From Thermoplasmata archaeon (GTDB lineage: Archaea; Thermoplasmatota; Thermoplasmata; Lutacidiplasmatales; UBA184): a stretch of 64,000 nt of DNA. The notes beneath the pieces were generated by a model. The model saw only the letters and a program-made list of their open reading frames with translations. It was not told the DNA's origin and did no database searches. This document shows positions 41,873-48,333 of the stretch, in pieces (within the stretch, counting starts at the first letter, position 1; each line of letters starts with the position of its first letter). Made by a program: the position numbers and the translations under genes. The DNA lies in contig DAHUYN010000005.1 in NCBI GenBank assembly GCA_027315165.1, forward strand, positions 62,001-126,000. Direction: 5' to 3'.

Positions 41873-42196
41873 TTACTTGGCGGGAGCGACCGGCCGTCGC
41901 CTCCCTCGAATACGGTCAACTCTTCGATAGAATCCCGGTCGTGATCCAACGCCGAAGAGGATGAGCGTCTCGCCGTCGACTACGTAGAGGAGTCGATACG
42001 CGTCGTCCGAGAAGTGCGCGCTCCATGCTTCGGTCGGAGCGATGCGACGAAGTCGCTCGACTCGGAACCCCGCACCGGGGGAGAACGGCCGGCGTCGTAA
42101 CGAGGCAATCACTCGCCAGCACTCGTCTCGAACCTCGGTGCTGAGCGCGAGGAACTCTCCGTCAAATCGGGGGTCCCGAAGGACCGTGCGGATCAT
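41873..42196 (-). CDS. RelE-type toxin
   Basis: 107 residues. FDGEFLALSTEVRDECWRVI, then GFRVERLRRIAPTEAWSAHF, DDAYRLLYVVDGETLILFGV and RPGFYRRVDRIRG: RelE/ParE-like order of helices and strands, with the basic residues expected for mRNA binding on the ribosome. ATG 42196 overlaps the antitoxin stop as ATGA. Differs clearly in sequence from the toxin at 9689, so the two cassettes carry different toxins of one superfamily. Confidence 0.75.
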   Translation of the reverse strand: MIRTVLRDPRFDGEFLALSTEVRDECWRVIASLRRRPFSPGAGFRVERLRRIAPTEAWSAHFSDDAYRLLYVVDGETLILFGVGSRPGFYRRVDRIRGRRRPVAPAK

Positions 42197-42441
42197 CGAG
42201 GGGACTTCCGGGCGCGCTGGTCTTTCTCCAGGAGAGTCTCGATGGGCTCGAGCTTAATCTTGCCCTGCTTCCAGTCGGAGATGCGCTGCTCCATCTCCGC
42301 GAACCAGGGATCCCGCTCCTCGAGCTCCTCAAGGATTGCGCGGATGACCTCATCGTAGCTCTGGCCTCCGGTCTTCAGCCTCTCGAGTTCCGCCCGAGTC
42401 GATGCTCGAACGGAGATGGTAGTCATAGGGTCCACGGCCAT
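42193..42441 (-). CDS. Antitoxin of the tRNA-Met cassette
   Basis: 82 residues (77 if ATG 42426 is used). TTISVRASTRAELERLKTGG, then SYDEVIRAILEELEERDPWF fits a ribbon-helix-helix-type N-terminus; the charged tail DWKQGKIKLEPIETLLEKD should bind the toxin. The start region overlaps a perfect inverted repeat (42438-42457), which would allow autorepression. Transcribed away from tRNA-Met, in the same relative order (antitoxin nearest the tRNA) as the RelE-type cassette at tRNA-Leu. Confidence 0.75.
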   Translation of the reverse strand: MAVDPMTTISVRASTRAELERLKTGGQSYDEVIRAILEELEERDPWFAEMEQRISDWKQGKIKLEPIETLLEKDQRARKSPR

Positions 42442-42457
42442 ACTGTGTCTCGTATGG
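42438..42457. promoter_or_regulatory. Operator-like inverted repeat of the tRNA-Met cassette
   Basis: CCATAC-TGTGTCTC-GTATGG, perfect 6-bp arms with 8-bp spacer, lying at the expected transcription start of the antitoxin gene; AT-rich TAATGCTATGC just upstream would be the TATA box. Confidence 0.6.
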
Positions 42458-42484
42458 CGCGCATAGCATTAATGGCTTCTATGG

Positions 42485-42588
42485 TGTCGGGGGGGGGATT
42501 TGAACCCCCGGCCCCAGGATCTCTCCAGGAACGGCCCCCGGCCGCCCCTCTATGAGTCCCGTGCTCTACCGGGCTGAGCCACCCCGAC
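42485..42588 (-). tRNA. tRNA-Met (CAT anticodon), intron-containing
   Basis: Minus strand: acceptor GTCGGGG/CCCCGAC, D-arm GCTC/GAGC, anticodon stem CGGGA/TCCTG (one G-U) with loop CTCATA-A, T-arm GGGGG-TTCAAAT-CCCCC, discriminator A. About 30 nt of G-rich intron lie after position 37, the standard archaeal site for splicing endonuclease. The non-initiator features (G1-C72, no GGG anticodon stem) suggest the elongator tRNA-Met; tRNA-Ile2 with a modified C34 cannot be fully excluded. Confidence 0.85.
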
Positions 42589-42624
42589 GTGCCGGCGCGG
42601 GGGCCAGTCATCACGGCCTTTAGC

Positions 42625-43350
42625 CTATGCGCTCGGGACGACCCCGCTCTCGGGGGACGGCGCGGAGAGGTCGGACCCGGGGGGCGCCTCGCCCTCCGCC
42701 GGGGTCGCGCCGGGGACTTGAGGGACCTCGTCGGCGATCGCGCCGAGGACGATCGAGCTTCGGATCTCGATCTTCTTGAGCGGGTAGAGGGTCTTGAGGC
42801 CGTGGGCGAGAAGCTTGCCCAGCTCGCCCTGGAGCATCTCGCGGACGAACTCGGGGGCGGTCCGCTGCGCCGCCTCCTCCGTCAGGAGGGAGCGGAGCTT
42901 GGCCCGCAGCTCGGCGCGCAGCCGCGTCTGGAGACGCTGCTCCCCGACGGCGACGGGCTTGAGGATGATCTCGACCCCGTCCTTGGTCGTGACCCTGAGC
43001 GAGGTGTCGATCTTCGAGCGCTTGCGGCGGGCCAAGCGGCGGACGTAGTCGGAGGTGAGGTCGTGGCCGATGAAGCGGCTCTCCGCGACGTTCTCGCCGG
43101 AGACCCGGTCGATCTGGAAGCGGAGCTTGATGTGGGCCTTGCCGATGTCGGCGCCGCCCGAGACCTCCTGGAGCGTGAGCTCGAGGGTGCGGCCGACGAC
43201 CTGCTCCGGCTCGGAGGCCATCGTCTCGCCGATCTCGGCGTGGTTGAACAGGCCCGGCGCCCGCACCTTGTACCAGTGCTTGGAGCGCCACTTGTCCTTG
43301 ACCGTGCGGGCCAGCGTCGTCTTCTTCGGCTGGCCCTCCTTCTCCGCCAT
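42625..43350 (-). CDS. 30S ribosomal protein eS1 (Rps3ae)
   Basis: 241 residues. KDKWRSKHWYKVRAPGLFNH, GETMASEPEQVVGRTLELTL, KLRFQIDRVSGENVAESRFIGHDL and RRKRSKIDTSLRVTTKDG are hallmarks of archaeal/eukaryotic eS1. Binds at the mRNA exit of the small subunit. The C-terminal 30 residues (GATPAEGEAPPGSDLSAPSP) are an acidic, disordered extension. Promoter GCTTATGTAGG lies about 30 nt upstream. tRNA-Met is downstream on the same strand. Confidence 0.95.
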   Translation of the reverse strand: MAEKEGQPKKTTLARTVKDKWRSKHWYKVRAPGLFNHAEIGETMASEPEQVVGRTLELTLQEVSGGADIGKAHIKLRFQIDRVSGENVAESRFIGHDLTSDYVRRLARRKRSKIDTSLRVTTKDGVEIILKPVAVGEQRLQTRLRAELRAKLRSLLTEEAAQRTAPEFVREMLQGELGKLLAHGLKTLYPLKKIEIRSSIVLGAIADEVPQVPGATPAEGEAPPGSDLSAPSPESGVVPSA

Positions 43351-43377
43351 GGTGGGTGGGGCCGCTCACCGGGCCCC

Positions 43378-43388
43378 CCTACATAAGC
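43378..43388 (-). promoter_or_regulatory. TATA-like promoter of the eS1 gene
   Basis: Minus strand CGCTTATGTAG, centred about 33 nt before ATG 43350, consistent with a very short leader. Confidence 0.5.
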
Positions 43389-43514
43389 GTAAGCCTCGGG
43401 CGCCGGTCCCCCAGAGGGCTCGCGGAGGCGCCAGGCTCTACCGGCCGCGCGGGCCCTCGTGTCCACGCCGACCGGCGGCCCAAACTACATATGGAGAACG
43501 CGGGTGGCGGCGCC

Positions 43515-45065
43515 GTGGCGTCCTCGACCCCGACGACCGCGCGGGCCCCGCCTCCGACCGGCACACGCTCGACGGCCGCGAAGCTGCGCGAGGCCGGTGT
43601 CAAGGTCGAGAGCCCCTCCGAGCGGTTCCGGGGCGAGATCCTCCGTCTGCTCGAAGGGCTTCGCGGCAAGGGGCTCTCGCGTGACGAGGCCGTCACCGCG
43701 CTGTTCCCCTCGACGGTGCTCCCCGGATCGGCCTACGAGGACGTCGTCACGGCGCTGCTCTCCGGCGCCCACCTCCTCTTCTTCGGACCCTCCGGGGCGG
43801 GGAAGACGAGCCTCGCCAAGGAGCTCTGGGACCTCTATCCGAAGGGGGCCTGGGTCGTCTCCGGCTGCCCGGTCCTCGACGACCCGCTGTGCCTGTGCGA
43901 CCCCGCGCTCGCGGCGCGGTATCCACCGTGCCCGATCTGCCAGCGACGGTTCGCCCCCGGCAACGACGTCACCCGCTTCGATCCCGCGGGGATCGACATG
44001 GCGACGGTCCCGGTCGAGTACGTCCGGCTTCGCGAGGGCTACGGGTTCGCCCGTGTCCAGGGCAGCAGCGAGGTCTTCCCGGACCACCTGACGGGGAACA
44101 TCAACCTCCGCAAGCTCGAGGAGGTCGGCGACCCGATGAGCCCGCTCGTCCTCGAGCCCGGCAAGCTCCTCCAGGCGAACCGGGGCGTCCTGCTCGTCGA
44201 CGAGATCGGCAAGCTCCCGCTCGGCACGCAGAACGTGCTCCTCCAGGCGCTCCAGGAGGGGACGGTCACGCCCGCGAAGTCCCGGGAGAGCTTCCCCGGG
44301 GCGTTCGTCGCGGTCTGCACGTCGAACCTCTCCGACCTCGACAACATCAACGACCCCCTCTCCGACCGCCTCACGAGCCTCCACATCGGGTTCAACCCGC
44401 GGCACGCCGAGAACCGCCGGATCGTCGACCTCGCGAGGAGCGGGGCCGCGCTCCCGTACGTCCCCGAGATCCTCGTTGACGGCGGGGTCCGCGTGATCGA
44501 GACCTGGCGCCTGAAGATGTCCGACGACAACCCGGACATCGGTGAGGTCGGCTCGAACCGCACGCTCATCGACGTCGCGGCCCGGACCGCCGCGGTCGCC
44601 GAGCTCAAGGGCCACTCCTCCCCGACGGCCGACGACCTCAAGGGCGGTCTCCTCCACGCCATGCGCGGGCGGATCCGGGCGCGCAGCGGCGACTCCTTCG
44701 CGCAGAACGAGCGGCGCGTCTCCGAGTTCGTCGAGCGGTACGCCGAAGGGTCGCTCAAGCGCTCGGCGGGCGTCTACTGGTGCCGGTTCTACACAGGGGT
44801 CCTCAAGGAGAACAAGAACGAGGCGGAGGCGCTCGTCGCCGAGGGCCGCCGGCTCCTCCAGGACGCCGAGCTCCAGGCGAAGGCGACGCCCTCGTCCGGG
44901 CTGTTCCCGAGGTTCCAGACGTTCGTGACGTTCGTCGCCGAGCGCGAGCGCCCGCCGACGTCGGGCCGGCCCCTCGACGCCGCGCTCTCCGTCTTCGGCC
45001 TGTTGGACCGGTTCTCGCTGTTCGCGTGCGGACAGGGGGAAGGCGACGACGACGTCCCCCTCTAG
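43515..45065 (+). CDS. AAA+ ATPase of the MoxR/magnesium-chelatase type with a Cys-rich insert
   Basis: About 515 residues from GTG 43515 (leaderless with ACTACATATGG at 43484-43494; ATG 43491 is the alternative). Walker A FGPSGAGKTSLAK, Walker B VLLVDEIGKLP, sensor 1 VCTSNLSD, arginine finger region DPLSDRLTS. Between Walker A and B is an insertion VSGCPVLDDPLCLCDPALAA and PPCPICQRRF with five cysteines in C..C.C..C..C spacing, probably a metal site. Next gene encodes a VWA protein, the standard partner. Such pairs insert metals or remodel complexes; the client is unknown. No chlorophyll or cobalamin genes nearby. Confidence 0.87.
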   Translation: MASSTPTTARAPPPTGTRSTAAKLREAGVKVESPSERFRGEILRLLEGLRGKGLSRDEAVTALFPSTVLPGSAYEDVVTALLSGAHLLFFGPSGAGKTSLAKELWDLYPKGAWVVSGCPVLDDPLCLCDPALAARYPPCPICQRRFAPGNDVTRFDPAGIDMATVPVEYVRLREGYGFARVQGSSEVFPDHLTGNINLRKLEEVGDPMSPLVLEPGKLLQANRGVLLVDEIGKLPLGTQNVLLQALQEGTVTPAKSRESFPGAFVAVCTSNLSDLDNINDPLSDRLTSLHIGFNPRHAENRRIVDLARSGAALPYVPEILVDGGVRVIETWRLKMSDDNPDIGEVGSNRTLIDVAARTAAVAELKGHSSPTADDLKGGLLHAMRGRIRARSGDSFAQNERRVSEFVERYAEGSLKRSAGVYWCRFYTGVLKENKNEAEALVAEGRRLLQDAELQAKATPSSGLFPRFQTFVTFVAERERPPTSGRPLDAALSVFGLLDRFSLFACGQGEGDDDVPL

Positions 45066-46854
45066 CGGCGCGATCGAGCTCCCCGACTGCGCGACGTACC
45101 ACGACGACGTCACGACGGACGACCTCGCGGACCTCCTCGACCGCGCCTCGCTCGTTCGGGCCCTCGCCGAGGAGGGGTTCGAGGGGGCCCGGTCCCTCCT
45201 CCGGTCCCAGCTCGCGAACGACCCGAGGCTCCAGCAGCGGCTCGAGGAGATGCGGGCCCGGCTCGCGCGCCAGGCCTCGCGACGGGTCGGCCGGCTCCTC
45301 GAGGAGTACGACCGTCGCGGCCTCGAGCTCGAGCTCGTCGGCCGCCAGGAGCAGGACCGGATCGAGGCCGACCTCGCCGCGCTGCGCGCGCGGGCGGCGG
45401 GCCGTCGGATCGACCTCTCGCGGCTCGGCGACGGGGCCCTCCTGGACGAGGTCCGCTCCGCCCTCCTCCTCCCCGACTCCTCGTGGCTCACCCCCGAGCG
45501 CCCGCGGGGGTTCCTCGCCCGCCTCCGGGCGTTCTTCGCCCGAGTCGCCGCCTGGTTCCGCCGGCTCCTCGGGCGGCCGCGTCGCGCGCGCGCGCGCCCC
45601 GAGGGGCGCCCGCTGCACCTGGCGATCGCCACCGACGCGGGCCGCAACCTCGGCGCCTCGCAGATCGGGGACCTCCTCGCGCGGATGACCCCCGAGCAGG
45701 AGCGGGAGCTCGGCGAGAACCTCCAGCGGACACAGGAGGGCCGGGCCCGGGAGCTCCAGCGCGAGGCGGAGGCAAAGCGCCGCGACACCGAGGCCCAGCG
45801 TAGAGCGCTCGAGGCAGAGCGTGAGGAGGCGCGACGGCGCGCCGAGCGGGAGGCCGGCGACCGCGTGAAGGAAGCGAGCGACGCGCGCCTCAAGCAAGAG
45901 CTCACCGAGCGGGGGTTCCTGGCCGAGCGCGAGGGCCAGCTCGCCGTCACCTACGGCCTCATCGAGCGGTTCGCGCACCTGGTCCTCGAGGAGGAGACGC
46001 GCGCGCTGCCGAGCGACGTCCGCCTCTCCCTCAAGGGAGGCGGCTCGACGGGCGTCTACGAGAAGACGCGGCTGCGCCAGGCCGAGGAGGTCGCGCACCT
46101 CGACATCCCGTCGTCGCTCCTGGCCGCCCGTCTGGAAGGGTCGCGCCACATCGACGAGGCGTCGAGCTACGTCTATCGCGAGGTGACGAGCGAGCGCGTC
46201 CACGTCGTGATGATGTTCGACAAGTCGGGGAGCATGAGCGAGTCGTCGAAGCTCCCCGCGGCGAAGAAGGCGCTCCTCGCGCTCTACATCGCGATCCGTC
46301 GGCGGCATCCCGACGCCACGATCGACGTCGTCGCCTTCGACAACGAGGTCCGCCTCCTGGACCTCCTCGAGCTCTGGGAGTGCGAGCCCGGCTCGTTCAC
46401 GAACACCGCCGAGGCGCTCCGGACGGCGCACCAGCTCCTCCGCGCCTCCCGCGCGACCCGCAAGGACGTCTACCTGATCACCGACGGGCTCCCCGAGTCG
46501 TACACGGACCCCACCGGCCGGGTCCGCTCGGGGAACCTCGAGGCGGCGATGCAGGCGGCCGTCGCGCGCTCGGAGGAGCTGCGGACCGTGACGCCGCTCA
46601 GCTTCTCGATGATCCTCCTGCGCTCCGAGCACCCCGAGTACGAGGTGGCGGCGCGCGAGATCACCCGCCTCCTCGGCGGCTCGCTCGTCATCACCGACCC
46701 GGCCCACCTCGGCGTCGAGCTCCTCGTACGGTGGGCTCGTGGGACCGAGACGACCCACAAGGCCGCGGGCGCGCCCCCGCCCTCGACGTCGCCGCCCGCG
46801 TCGGCGGCGGGGGGCCGGCGCCGCCGCAAGGCCGACCGCCGGATGGGCGGCTGA
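45046..46854 (+). CDS. VWA-domain protein, partner of the AAA+ ATPase (start uncertain)
   Basis: VWA domain from about 46200: VVMMFDKSGSMSESSK (MIDAS D-x-S-x-S), later T in SFTNTAEAL and D in LITDGLPES, so the metal site is complete. Before it lies a long helical, probably coiled-coil region (QERELGENLQRTQEGRARE, EAKRRDTEAQRRALEAE) with basic stretches. Coding character continues upstream of the first canonical start (ATG 45250) to the end of the ATPase gene, e.g. DLADLLDRASLVRALAEEG, with no ATG/GTG/TTG; ACG codons at 45046-45054 after AGGGGGAAGG are candidates. It should be recruited by the ATPase, as in CoxE/BchD-type pairs. Confidence 0.85.
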   Translation, partial: TTTSPSSGAIELPDCATYHDDVTTDDLADLLDRASLVRALAEEGFEGARSLLRSQLANDPRLQQRLEEMRARLARQASRRVGRLLEEYDRRGLELELVGRQEQDRIEADLAALRARAAGRRIDLSRLGDGALLDEVRSALLLPDSSWLTPERPRGFLARLRAFFARVAAWFRRLLGRPRRARARPEGRPLHLAIATDAGRNLGASQIGDLLARMTPEQERELGENLQRTQEGRARELQREAEAKRRDTEAQRRALEAEREEARRRAEREAGDRVKEASDARLKQELTERGFLAEREGQLAVTYGLIERFAHLVLEEETRALPSDVRLSLKGGGSTGVYEKTRLRQAEEVAHLDIPSSLLAARLEGSRHIDEASSYVYREVTSERVHVVMMFDKSGSMSESSKLPAAKKALLALYIAIRRRHPDATIDVVAFDNEVRLLDLLELWECEPGSFTNTAEALRTAHQLLRASRATRKDVYLITDGLPESYTDPTGRVRSGNLEAAMQAAVARSEELRTVTPLSFSMILLRSEHPEYEVAAREITRLLGGSLVITDPAHLGVELLVRWARGTETTHKAAGAPPPSTSPPASAAGGRRRRKADRRMGG

Positions 46855-46890
46855 CCCCCCGTCGACCCCCCTTTCCGCTCCGCGATGAGC

Positions 46891-46898
46891 TTTATACG
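46891..46898 (+). promoter_or_regulatory. TATA box of the gene at 46932
   Basis: TTTATACG in the context GAGCTTTATACGCC, about 38 nt upstream of ATG 46932, implying a leader of about 10-12 nt. Confidence 0.55.
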
Positions 46899-46931
46899 CC
46901 CCCTCGCGCGAATTCCTCCCGGGTCCTGTTC

Positions 46932-47354
46932 ATGACCGATACCCCCGAGCAAGCCCAGCTCCGCCAGCACCTCTCCGAGATGCGCCACGCCGCCCGAGGA
47001 CTCGGGACCGACTTCGCCGTCGAGTTCCGGACGCTCGACGACAAGATCACCCGCCTCGGCAACGTGACCGCGAAGGAGCTCAAGTACGACCTCCGCGACA
47101 TCCAGGACGACTTCTCCCGCCTCGGGCACCGCATCGACACCGGGCTCGCCGCCCTCCCCCAGAACCTCAAGGGGGCGGCGACGGCCGCCGGCTCGGCGAT
47201 CGCCGACGGAGCCGTCCGCCTCGGCGGCGCCACGCGCGACGCGTTCGAGACGGCCGGCCACAAGGCGAGCGAGGGCACGAAGAACGCCTTCGCGGCCGCC
47301 GCCGGCGTCAACCGCAAGCCGATCAAGGAGTGGAGCACGCCGGACGACCGGTAG
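46932..47354 (+). CDS. Amphipathic helical protein, possibly LEA-like
   Basis: 140 residues. First half is charged and helical (TPEQAQLRQHLSEMRHAARG, TLDDKITRLGNVTAKELKYD), like a coiled coil. Second half has loose 11-residue-type repeats rich in Ala, Gly, Lys, Asp (AATAAGSAIADGAVRLGGAT, FETAGHKASEGTKNAFAAAAG), resembling late-embryogenesis-abundant or lipid-droplet-coating segments. No signal peptide. Has its own TATA box, so independent of the VWA gene 77 bp upstream. Function unknown; stress or membrane-surface protein is a guess. Confidence 0.65.
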   Translation: MTDTPEQAQLRQHLSEMRHAARGLGTDFAVEFRTLDDKITRLGNVTAKELKYDLRDIQDDFSRLGHRIDTGLAALPQNLKGAATAAGSAIADGAVRLGGATRDAFETAGHKASEGTKNAFAAAAGVNRKPIKEWSTPDDR

Positions 47355-47442
47355 CGCCACCGAGAGCCGGCCTCTCGGCCGGGCCTCCGACACCGGTGGG
47401 CCGGCCCCTGCTCGACCCGATCGCCGGGCCTCCGCGGCCGGA

Positions 47443-48333
47443 TCATCCGGTCGGAGGCGCGAGGAGCCCCGCGCGTTCGAGCCGCCGTCGCGCGGTCTCG
47501 AGGTAGCTCCGCTCGACCTCGAAGCCGACGAACGGGATCCCGAGCCGGCCGGCGGCGACCGCGGAGGCGCCGATGCCGAGGAACGGGTCGACGGCGAGGC
47601 CGACGCGGTCGACCCCGTGCAGCTTGAGGCACCAGGCCGGGAGCTCCTCGGGGAACGTCGCCGGGTGGGGTCGGTCCGTCGCGCGCCGCCGGATCGTCCC
47701 GTAGGGGAGGAACCAGGTGTTCCCCCGGCAGCGCACGTCGCGGCCCGCCCGGGCCCAGCGTGCGATGTTCGACTTGTCCTGGTAGGCGACCCCGATGGCG
47801 AGCCGGTCGAGCGCGACGTCGCCCGAGCGCGTGAAGTGGAAGACGTACTCGTGGGCGCCGTGGAGGAACCGCTCGGAGCCGACCGGCTTGTAGTGGCCGA
47901 GCGCGAGGTCGTTCGCGAGCCCCGCGGCGCGGCCGGCGTGTGCGCGCTCGATCGCGATCGACTTCACCCAGTGGATCACGTTCTGCAGCTCGAAGCGACG
48001 CCCGACCTCGCGCGCGACGTCCCAGGGCAGCCACGGGTCCTTCGGAGGGCCTCCGACGTTGAGGAAGAACGAGCCCCGGTCCGCGAGGACGGCGTCGACG
48101 GAGGCGGCGACGCGGCCGATCCAGGCGAGGTACTCCGCGCGTGGCCGGTCGTCGTCGTAGCTCTCGTAGCGGACGCGGAGGTTGTACGGCGGCGAGGTGA
48201 CGACGACCCCGACGCTCCGCCGGGCGAGGCGCCGTCGGAGCCCCGCGACGCACTCCTCGAGCCAGAGCGTGAGGCGGCTGCCCGACGGCGTGGCCGCGTC
48301 GAGGAACGGGTCCGTCGCCGCCGTCGGGCTCAC
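47443..48333 (-). CDS. DNA methyltransferase coupled to the pilus operon
   Basis: 296 residues. Catalytic motif VVVTSPPYNLRVRYESYDDD early; SAM-binding DPFLGIGASAVAAGRLGIPF late (D-P-F-x-G-x-G), with FVGFEVERSYLETARRRL. Beta-class N4-cytosine/N6-adenine methylase. GTG 48333 overlaps the stop of the FlaI-like gene as GTGA, so it is translated with the pilus operon. No restriction nuclease is adjacent. A methylase in a pilus operon is odd and may mark self DNA. Confidence 0.87.
   Translation of the reverse strand: MSPTAATDPFLDAATPSGSRLTLWLEECVAGLRRRLARRSVGVVVTSPPYNLRVRYESYDDDRPRAEYLAWIGRVAASVDAVLADRGSFFLNVGGPPKDPWLPWDVAREVGRRFELQNVIHWVKSIAIERAHAGRAAGLANDLALGHYKPVGSERFLHGAHEYVFHFTRSGDVALDRLAIGVAYQDKSNIARWARAGRDVRCRGNTWFLPYGTIRRRATDRPHPATFPEELPAWCLKLHGVDRVGLAVDPFLGIGASAVAAGRLGIPFVGFEVERSYLETARRRLERAGLLAPPTG

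Larger units (their letters stand above)
41835..42497. mobile_element. Single toxin-antitoxin cassette anchored on tRNA-Met
   Basis: About 650 bp bounded by GGTGTCGGGGGGG on both sides: inside the tRNA-Met 3' end (42483-42497) and at 41835-41847. Between them lies only one RelE-type toxin-antitoxin pair. As in the tRNA-Leu array, the outer copy is followed by a T-arm-like motif, GAATGTTCAAATCCG (41858-41872). Counting from the end of the tRNA T-stem equivalent (41849), the distance to the end of the motif is 23 bp, equal to the three tRNA-Leu copies. The direct repeat alone is short and G-rich; the second motif and gene content make the case. Confidence 0.62.
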
